From the NCBI GenBank assembly GCA_030624945.1, contig JAUXJB010000074.1:1-7507 (forward strand): DNA of 7,507 bases, written 5' to 3'. A program made the translations under genes and the position numbers. Below are positions 1 through 4,243 of the stretch, in pieces. This stretch comes from Deltaproteobacteria bacterium (GTDB taxonomy: Bacteria > Myxococcota_A > UBA9160 > SZUA-336). How positions within the stretch are numbered: position 1 is the stretch's first letter; each line of letters starts with the position of its first letter. The notes under the pieces are model-generated. The model searched no databases. It saw nothing but the letters and a program-made list of their open reading frames with translations, and was not told where the DNA came from.

Positions 1-1056
1 GCGGTTCTCGGGCTGCAGCTTGATGCCGAGCATCTTCAGGTTCTGATCGAGCGAGGCCTTGCCCGCCATCTTGCCCAGGGCGTAGTGCCTGCGCCGTCCG
101 AAGCGGCGAGGAAGCAGCTTGTTCGCGTACAGCTCGGCCTTCCAGTCGCCGTCGGCGTGGATGCCCGCGGTTTGCGTGAACACGTCGCGACCGATGACCG
201 GCGAGTTGTCGGCGATCGCCTTGCCGGAGAACGCCGCGACCATCTCGCTTACCGTGGTGAGCTTTCTCTCGTCAATTCGCGTATGCGCTCCGGTGAGGTC
301 GTGGATGCACGCCGCGATCTCGGCGAGCCGCGTGTTTCCGGCACGCTCACCCATACCGTTCACGCTGGTGTGTATACCGAGGGCGCCGGCCTCTATGGCG
401 GCCAGGCAGTTCGCGTTCGCCAGGCCGTAGTCGTTGTGTCCGTGAAACTCGAAATGCAGATCTGGCCACGTGCTCGTCATGAGGCCGACGTACCGCGCGG
501 TGTCCTGCGGTGCGAGGATCCCCAGAGTATCGGCGAGGAAGATCCGCTTCACACCGAGGCTGGCCAGGTTCTGAACGTGTCCAAACACGTAGTCGAAGCT
601 GTCTCGAACGCCGGAAGACCAGTCCTCGAGGTATACATTGGCCGCGAGCCCGCACTTGTGCGCGTAGTGCAGCGTCTCGGCGATCTCCTTGAAGTGACGC
701 TCGGGGGCTTTCCGCAGCTGCTCTTCGCAGTGTCGTCGCGATCCCTTGGTGAGGAGGTTCATCACCCCGCCTCCCATGGTCACGATCCAGTCGACCGAGG
801 CCTTGCCGTCGGCAAAGCCGAGAATCTCGACGCGATCGTGGAGCCTCGCTTTGCGCGCCCAGCTGGCGACTCGTTGGACCGCCTGCGCTTCGCCCTCCGA
901 AACACGGGCACTGGCCATCTCGATTCGATCTACCTTGACGTCGCGCAGCAGGAGCCGCGCCAGCTGGAGCTTCTCCGCCGGCACGTAGGCCACGTTGGGC
1001 GTCTGTTCGCCGTCCCGCAGCGTCGTGTCCATGATCTGTATCGTGCGTTCGGCCAC
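1..1056 (-). CDS. 2-isopropylmalate/citramalate/homocitrate synthase-family enzyme (3' part lies outside the window)
   Basis: Cytoplasmic Claisen-condensation enzyme of the HMGL-like TIM-barrel family, which joins acetyl-CoA to a 2-oxo acid (first step of leucine or citramalate-route isoleucine synthesis). The 352 visible residues, counted from a GTG start, contain the catalytic loop DTTLRDGEQ (10-18; Arg14, metal ligand Asp15), the metal-binding HGHND (205-209; His205 and His207), the NGMGERAGN signature (233-241) and a GIHADG segment (298-303). Reading stays open to base 1, so the remaining third, normally a linker plus LeuA-type regulatory domain, is off-window. The GTG at 1054-1056 is chosen because CGGAGG lies just upstream; an internal ATG eight codons on (1030-1032) would leave only one residue before the catalytic Asp. 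Overall wording, including the VDRIE.ASARVSEGE and NVYLEDWS segments, resembles the Bacteroidetes/Leptospira-like branch rather than E. coli LeuA. Substrate (2-oxoisovalerate, pyruvate or other) cannot be decided here. Family assignment is sure; exact reaction is not. Confidence 0.92.
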   Translation of the reverse strand, partial: MAERTIQIMDTTLRDGEQTPNVAYVPAEKLQLARLLLRDVKVDRIEMASARVSEGEAQAVQRVASWARKARLHDRVEILGFADGKASVDWIVTMGGGVMNLLTKGSRRHCEEQLRKAPERHFKEIAETLHYAHKCGLAANVYLEDWSSGVRDSFDYVFGHVQNLASLGVKRIFLADTLGILAPQDTARYVGLMTSTWPDLHFEFHGHNDYGLANANCLAAIEAGALGIHTSVNGMGERAGNTRLAEIAACIHDLTGAHTRIDERKLTTVSEMVAAFSGKAIADNSPVIGRDVFTQTAGIHADGDWKAELYANKLLPRRFGRRRHYALGKMAGKASLDQNLKMLGIKLQPENR

Positions 1057-1106
1057 TACGCCTCCGATTCGTTCCGCGCGAGACCTCCCGCGGTGGGGGG
1101 GGCGCC

Positions 1107-1134
1107 ACACTAGGGGTCTACACAGAGATGTCAA
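1107..1134 (-). promoter_or_regulatory. Sigma-70-like promoter for the isopropylmalate-synthase-family gene
   Basis: On the minus strand a perfect -35 box TTGACA (1129-1134) is followed after 16 bases by TAGTGT (1107-1112), which keeps the three most conserved -10 positions (T, A and final T). Transcription would begin near 1100, inside a run of eight C, giving a leader of about 43 bases before the GTG start. The 124-base gap to the upstream SDR stop also supports a separate promoter. Predicted by eye only. Confidence 0.5.
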
Positions 1135-1180
1135 CCTGCGCAGACTCCCCCGCGCGCGCATGCATACCGTCCACGGAGCC

Positions 1181-2095
1181 CTAGGACGGGAGCGTCTCGG
1201 GCTCGCCCTCCTTCGCGCCGCGCTCGTCCGCTGCAAGCTTCGCCTGGACCAGAGCCGGGATCACTCGATCGAGCTCGTCGATCTCCAACAGGTGATCGCT
1301 CTTGAACGAGCGAATGATTGCGTACTGCTGCATGATGCCGACCTGTCCCCCGGATACGTGCAGGATCTGGCCCGTGACGTCCCGGCCTGCCGGAGACGCG
1401 AGCCAGGTCACCACGGGCGCGATCTGCTGCGGGCCGACCATGGGATCGTTCGGATCGAAATCCCCTTCGCGCCCCTGCCGCAGGGCGATGGTCAAGCGCG
1501 TCGCCGCGCTGGGAGAGATGGTGTTGACGGTGCACTCGTACTTCTCGAGCTCCTTGGCCAGGATCCGGCTGAAGGCGGCGATCCCGGCCTTGGCCGCGCC
1601 GTAGTTCGACTGACCGAAGTTTCCGTACAGACCCGAGACCGAGGAGAAGTTGATGAGCCTGCAGCCGGTGCGGTTGTTCTCGCGGATGTAGCGCGCAAAC
1701 GGTTGCGAGCAGCAGAAGTGCCCCTTCAGGTGCACGGCGACGACGATGTCCCACTCGTCCTCGGACATGTTGAAGATGGTCCGGTCGCGCAGGATCCCGG
1801 CATTGTTCACCAGGATGTCGGCGCCGCCGAAGCTGTCGATCGCGGTCTGGAAGATGGCCGTTCCGCCCTCCATGGTCGCGACCGTGTCGTAGTTCGCGGC
1901 GGCCTCGCCGCCCGCGGCCACAATCTCGGCGACCACCTCGTCGGCGATGTGGCTCTGGCCGGCCCCGTCGGGTCCTCCGCCCAGGTCGTTGACGACCACG
2001 CTCGCTCCCTCGCGGGCGAAGTCCAGCGCGATCTCCCTGCCGATGCCGCGTCCCGCGCCCGTGACGATCGCGATCTTTCCCTCGAGAACACCCAT
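1181..2095 (-). CDS. Short-chain dehydrogenase/reductase, MFE-2 hydroxyacyl-CoA dehydrogenase-like
   Basis: A 304-residue NAD(P)-dependent oxidoreductase of the classical SDR fold. It has the nucleotide-binding TGAGRGIG (12-19), an NDLGGG segment (36-41) ending beta-strand 2, NNAG (97-100), and a catalytic Ser152-Tyr165-Lys169 set (SSVSG, then YGAAK). The text VVVNDLGG, VNNAGILRD, DEWDI and GNFGQSNYGAAK closely follows the dehydrogenase domain of peroxisomal multifunctional enzyme 2 and its bacterial stand-alone relatives, which oxidise 3-hydroxyacyl-CoA in fatty-acid or sterol side-chain degradation. There is no hydratase or SCP2 domain, but about 50 residues follow the core (from 255), including the SDHLLEIDELDRVIPALV segment common in this subfamily. 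A full AAGGAGG ribosome-binding site sits five bases before the ATG, so the start is secure. It lies 47 bases after the DUF3106 gene on the same strand and may be read through from it. Other hydroxyl substrates are possible. Confidence 0.92.
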   Translation of the reverse strand: MGVLEGKIAIVTGAGRGIGREIALDFAREGASVVVNDLGGGPDGAGQSHIADEVVAEIVAAGGEAAANYDTVATMEGGTAIFQTAIDSFGGADILVNNAGILRDRTIFNMSEDEWDIVVAVHLKGHFCCSQPFARYIRENNRTGCRLINFSSVSGLYGNFGQSNYGAAKAGIAAFSRILAKELEKYECTVNTISPSAATRLTIALRQGREGDFDPNDPMVGPQQIAPVVTWLASPAGRDVTGQILHVSGGQVGIMQQYAIIRSFKSDHLLEIDELDRVIPALVQAKLAADERGAKEGEPETLPS

Positions 2096-2100
2096 GCCGA

Positions 2101-2107
2101 CCTCCTT
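2101..2107 (-). promoter_or_regulatory. Strong ribosome-binding site of the SDR gene
   Basis: The minus strand reads AAGGAGG, a full match to the anti-Shine-Dalgarno complement, five bases before the ATG at 2093-2095. It is the best ribosome-binding site in the window and suggests that this gene is translated more efficiently than its neighbours. Confidence 0.8.
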
Positions 2108-2122
2108 CCAGCGAGAGGACGG

Positions 2123-2128
2123 ATTGTA
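2123..2128 (-). promoter_or_regulatory. Possible -10 box upstream of the SDR gene
   Basis: TACAAT on the minus strand matches five of six -10 consensus bases and would start a transcript near 2116, leaving about 20 leader bases that include the AAGGAGG site. No convincing -35 box was found 16 to 18 bases upstream (AACCGC-like sequence there), so the promoter would need an activator or another sigma factor. Tentative. Confidence 0.25.
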
Positions 2129-2142
2129 CCGGAAGGGCGCTC

Positions 2143-2580
2143 TCAGCGGTTGGAGCTCGGTCGCTGCGGGCGTAGGTGAGGCTGGCCCCGGCCCGGCCGT
2201 CGCCTGTGGGCGCGGAGCTCCTCCCTCAGCCGACGGCGTTGGTTCGGGTCGAGCTCTTGCCAGCGGCGGTACTGCTCCTTGAGCTTGTGCCGCTGGCCGG
2301 GTGAGAGCTCGCGCCAGCGTCGGAAGTTCTTGCGCAGTCTCTCTCGGCGCTCCGGCTGGAGCTGCTGCCAGCGTCGGTGGGTCCGGCGAATCTGCTCGCG
2401 CTTCTCGGGCGGCAGACTCCGAAACAGCTCGAGGCGCTGCTCAGGAGTTGCCTCCCGCAGCTCTTTGCGCGAGAGGATCTTCCCGGGCTCGCTCTGGGGC
2501 TCCGCGGCGTAGGCTGGGTCGGGAGCGAGCGCCCAGAGCAGCAGGCAGAGGAGGCCAGACAGCAGGGCGCTCACGGGCAT
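2143..2580 (-). CDS. Exported Arg-rich DUF3106-type protein with 18-residue repeats
   Basis: From the ATG the protein has 145 residues. A hydrophobic segment (4-19) ending in AYAA (23-26) looks like a Sec signal peptide cleaved near residue 26, so the mature protein should be periplasmic. The mature part is very basic (31 Arg and 6 Lys against 16 acidic residues) and is predicted mostly helical. It contains four back-to-back 18-residue repeats (56-127) of pattern LxPxxRxxLxxxxRRWxx, preceded by a partial copy at TPEQRLELFRS (45-55). This is the layout of the DUF3106 family, whose function is not established but which recurs next to ECF sigma factors. The gene starts 34 bases after the anti-sigma stop. 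The ATG has no well-spaced ribosome-binding site; an in-frame GTG at 2626-2628 overlaps the anti-sigma gene by 14 bases, has GGGA upstream, and would add two Arg to the signal n-region, so the true protein may be 161 residues. An analogy with Spy/CpxP-like periplasmic sensors is inference only. Confidence 0.8.
   Translation of the reverse strand: MPVSALLSGLLCLLLWALAPDPAYAAEPQSEPGKILSRKELREATPEQRLELFRSLPPEKREQIRRTHRRWQQLQPERRERLRKNFRRWRELSPGQRHKLKEQYRRWQELDPNQRRRLREELRAHRRRPGRGQPHLRPQRPSSNR
2200..2415 (-). repeat. Four tandem 54-base coding repeats in the DUF3106 gene
   Basis: Four in-frame 18-codon units encode residues 56-73, 74-91, 92-109 and 110-127. The unit is also visible in the DNA: on the plus strand GCCAGCGTCGG begins at 2313 and 2367, with the variant GCCAGCGGCGG at 2259, each exactly 54 bases apart. 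The first three units end in RRW plus two polar residues; the last unit has lost the RRW. The units are diverged in sequence, so this is old duplication rather than a recent expansion. Confidence 0.75.
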
Positions 2581-2614
2581 TCCGCCGTGCGAGTTCCAGC
2601 GGACCGGACTCGGC

Positions 2615-3088
2615 TCAGATGTCCTCACTGCTATCCCACTCCTCGAGAATCTCCAAGACCTCCAGTAGCTCGAGGTCGCCCTCCTCCAAGAGCTCGTAGC
2701 TCTCGGCATCTACCACGATCGACCAGTCCGGGTCTGGGTCGGCCGGCGTCCGCATGAGGAGCAACACCGCCGCGGTCACCGCGGCCGCGCCGCCCAGCCC
2801 GATCGCAAGCCGCAGCGGGCTGAGCCACTCCCGTAGCCGGGCCACGGGGCGCGGCTCCATGTCGCTCTCGCGCGCGAGCCTGGCCCAGAAGCGCGCCGCA
2901 AAGTCCGCCGCGGGCTCGACCTGGGGCAGGGACGCCAGGGCCTCGCTCAGGGCTCGCTGGCGTTCGATCTCCTCGCTACAGCCCTCGCACTCCACGAGAT
3001 GACTCTCGAGCGCGCGGCGAGCGTTCGGGTCGAGCTCGAGGTCGAGATAGGGGATCAGCTCCTCCCGATAGCTGCAACGGGCCGTCAC
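2615..3088 (-). CDS. Zinc-finger anti-sigma factor (membrane-anchored)
   Basis: A 157-residue regulator expected to hold the ECF sigma factor encoded just upstream. The N-terminal cytoplasmic domain carries the ZAS/zf-HC2 motif His30-x3-Cys34-x2-Cys37, with Cys5 as a possible further ligand. A single membrane span follows at about 93-112 (AIGLGGAAAVTAAVLLLM). The remaining 45 residues should lie in the periplasm and are very acidic: 17 Asp/Glu and one basic residue, with a leucine-rich pattern ELLEEGDLELLEVLEILEEW (132-151) that could form an amphipathic helix. The GTG start overlaps the sigma-factor stop as GTGA, indicating translational coupling and a near one-to-one ratio of the two proteins. 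The exported DUF3106 gene follows directly. Family role is well established for this arrangement; the signal that releases the sigma factor is unknown, and a ligand-binding role for the tail is inference. Confidence 0.9.
   Translation of the reverse strand: MTARCSYREELIPYLDLELDPNARRALESHLVECEGCSEEIERQRALSEALASLPQVEPAADFAARFWARLARESDMEPRPVARLREWLSPLRLAIGLGGAAAVTAAVLLLMRTPADPDPDWSIVVDAESYELLEEGDLELLEVLEILEEWDSSEDI
3085..3088 (-). promoter_or_regulatory. GTGA stop/start overlap coupling sigma and anti-sigma
   Basis: The last bases of the sigma-factor gene and the first of the anti-sigma gene share GTGA (GTG start, TGA stop). Such overlaps let the terminating ribosome restart, which fits the need for matched amounts of the two proteins. 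Confidence 0.8.
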
Positions 3089-3636
3089 TCCGGGATCTCC
3101 TTCAGCTCGGACAGCAGGCTCTCGCGGGCGCGGTGGAGCAGGCTCTTCACGCCAGATACGCTCGCGCCCATGACCTGGCCGATCTGCTGGTAGCCAAGGC
3201 CCTGCTCGGATCGAAGCAGGAGCGCCGAGCGCTGCCGCTCCGGCAGCTTCGCCAGAGCCGCCTCCAGGGCCTCTCCCAGCTGACGGGCGGCGATCCGCTC
3301 GTCCGGATCCGGATTCGGATCCCGCAGCGCGCGCTGGTCCCCCGGGAGCAGAGGTCGCTCTCGCTTGCGGTAGGCGCGGTCGAGGTCGTTGAGCGCCAGG
3401 TTGTGCGCGATGCCGAAGACCCAGGTCGAGAACTTGGCGCGCACCTCGTAGCGGGGAGCCGCGTTGTAGACCCTCACGAACACGTCCTGTGTGAGCTCCT
3501 CGGCCCGCTCCCGGTCGCGGACCATGCGGGCGAGGAAGTTCAGCAAGCGCGGCGTATAGCGCTCGAAGAGGGTCTCGAAGGCCCTCCGATCTCCAGCTTT
3601 GAACGCGAGCATGAGCTGCGCGTCGTCGTCGATCAT
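3085..3636 (-). CDS. ECF-family RNA polymerase sigma factor (RpoE-like)
   Basis: A 183-residue group 4 sigma factor that would direct RNA polymerase to a small stress or envelope regulon. Region 2 spans about 20-90, with the core-binding AEELTQDVFVRVY (45-57) and the -10-recognising FSTWVFGIAHNLALNDLDR (69-87). A variable Pro/Asp-rich linker lies near 95-115. Region 4 (about 122-176) has LPERQRSALLLR followed by the -35-binding helix-turn-helix GYQQIGQVMGASVSGVKSLLHRARESL (start 148). Length and lack of regions 1 and 3 are typical of ECF factors. The ATG is preceded six bases upstream by AGGCGG. The stop overlaps the anti-sigma GTG start (GTGA), so the two are co-transcribed and coupled. No C-terminal extension is present. 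Which ECF group it belongs to, and which genes it controls, cannot be read from this window. Confidence 0.95.
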   Translation of the reverse strand: MIDDDAQLMLAFKAGDRRAFETLFERYTPRLLNFLARMVRDRERAEELTQDVFVRVYNAAPRYEVRAKFSTWVFGIAHNLALNDLDRAYRKRERPLLPGDQRALRDPNPDPDERIAARQLGEALEAALAKLPERQRSALLLRSEQGLGYQQIGQVMGASVSGVKSLLHRARESLLSELKEIPE

Positions 3637-3669
3637 CCGGCGCCGCCTGCGTGGAACCCTCGCCGGCCG

Positions 3670-3697
3670 TGAAACCGATCAGCAGGCGAAGAGTTGC
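3670..3697 (-). promoter_or_regulatory. Weak ECF-like promoter candidate before the sigma gene
   Basis: On the minus strand GCAACTC (3691-3697) matches five of seven bases of the GGAACTT -35 element used by many RpoE-like factors. After 16 bases TTTCA (3670-3674) stands where a TCTGA- or TCAAA-type -10 would be. The leader would be about 30 bases. This would fit autoregulation, common for ECF operons, but both boxes are imperfect. Confidence 0.22.
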
Positions 3698-3706
3698 GCG
3701 GGGTTT

Positions 3707-3737
3707 GCGGGGCCCGTGGCCGCCCCGCCCGCGGGGC
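3707..3737 (-). promoter_or_regulatory. GC-rich alternative hairpins between SRPBCC and sigma genes
   Basis: On the plus strand GCGGGGC occurs at 3707-3713 and 3731-3737, and its complement GCCCCGC at 3722-3728. The central arm can pair with either flank (eight-base or two-base loop), so the two stems exclude each other. They lie in the 124-base gap after the SRPBCC stop and before the sigma start. No T-run follows on either strand, so a classical intrinsic terminator is unproven; they may slow polymerase or simply reflect G+C content. Confidence 0.35.
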
Positions 3738-3760
3738 TACCTGGGGCCTCGTCAACGGTG

Positions 3761-4183
3761 TCAGAGCCCGCCCCCCTCGAGTCGCATGCGCAAGGCCTTG
3801 GTCATCTGCTCGATCTGATCGCGGAGCGGTCCGCGGATCGTGAGCTCGGGGACCAGGGTGCGCGTCCGGCCCTCCATCCGCAGCAGCACGCGGGTGCGAT
3901 CCGTTCCGAGCTCCTCCAGCCGCACCTCGCCGTCGAGAGACCGCCAGATGTTGCCGTCGCAGATCTTCTCGAAACACAGGCTATCTCGAGACTCCCGCCG
4001 GAACAAGAAGCGAATGTCTCTCGCCTGTCCGAGCGGAGAGGGTGTGCGCGTCTCGCGCGAACCGTCTCCCCGAGGCGTGATCGTGGTTCCCGGCAGCAGG
4101 GATTCGATCGTGGCGTCGTCGTCGAGCAGGGCCGCGACTTGCGCGCGCGAGCGAGCGACCGTGAACTCCCTCTCGAAGTGCAT
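3761..4183 (-). CDS. Small SRPBCC-superfamily (START/Bet v 1-like) protein
   Basis: A 140-residue cytoplasmic protein with no signal peptide or membrane span. It opens with a first strand HFEREFTVARSRAQVAALLDD (2-22), then IESLLPG (27-33), which is the helix-strand-helix opening seen in CoxG and polyketide-cyclase-like members. The middle has alternating strands, and SLDGEVRLEELGTDRTRVLL (82-101) makes the typical beta hairpin. The last part (about 114-136, IRGPLRDQIEQMTKALRMRL) is the long C-terminal helix that closes the hydrophobic pocket in this fold. Members bind hydrophobic ligands or act as accessory proteins; the ligand here is unknown. The ATG is preceded eight bases upstream by AAGGGGA, supporting the start. 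It is divergent from the exported propeller gene (36-base gap between annotated starts) and runs in the same direction as the sigma gene 124 bases downstream; a functional link with either is not shown. Family call rests on pattern only, without a profile search. Confidence 0.7.
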   Translation of the reverse strand: MHFEREFTVARSRAQVAALLDDDATIESLLPGTTITPRGDGSRETRTPSPLGQARDIRFLFRRESRDSLCFEKICDGNIWRSLDGEVRLEELGTDRTRVLLRMEGRTRTLVPELTIRGPLRDQIEQMTKALRMRLEGGGL

Positions 4184-4214
4184 GCGGCAGGTCCCCTTCG
4201 CGAGGATAGCAACA

Positions 4215-4243
4215 CATCTATGGCGCGACCCGCCTGTTATATT
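4215..4243. promoter_or_regulatory. A/T-rich divergent promoter region
   Basis: This is one of the few A/T-rich patches in the window. On the plus strand TGTTATATT (4235-4243) is an extended -10 element (TG, one base, then TATATT). On the minus strand TATAAC (4236-4241) overlaps it and could serve the SRPBCC gene with a leader of about 45 bases. Neither has a convincing -35 box. The overlap implies that polymerase could load in only one direction at a time. Confidence 0.35.

Noticed and set aside
85..1113. Long plus-strand open frame of 342 codons opposite the synthase gene
   Set aside because: It is the antisense shadow of a gene with clear catalytic motifs; high G+C removes stops from the opposite frame. 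Its translation shows no recognisable domain.
995..2179. Plus-strand open frame of 394 codons across the SDR gene and its promoter
   Set aside because: Antisense to a well-supported SDR, with no domain pattern and no ribosome-binding site tied to its start.
2200..2415. 54-base periodic repeat considered as a CRISPR-like or intergenic repeat array
   Set aside because: The units are in frame, diverged at the DNA level, have no constant repeat/variable spacer layout, and are explained by protein repeats.
2581..2709. Extension of the DUF3106 frame to an ATG at 2709
   Set aside because: This would place about 95 bases inside the anti-sigma gene and put a long Ser/Arg-rich stretch before the signal peptide. 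The ATG at 2580 or the GTG at 2628 is more sensible.
3750..3757. TTGACG on the minus strand as a sigma-70 -35 box for the sigma gene
   Set aside because: No -10-like sequence lies 16 to 18 bases downstream; that position is pure G+C (GCGGGC).
3599..4219. Extension of the propeller gene upstream to an ATG at 3599
   Set aside because: The added 207 residues run antisense through the SRPBCC gene and the sigma start, and would bury the signal peptide in the middle of the protein.
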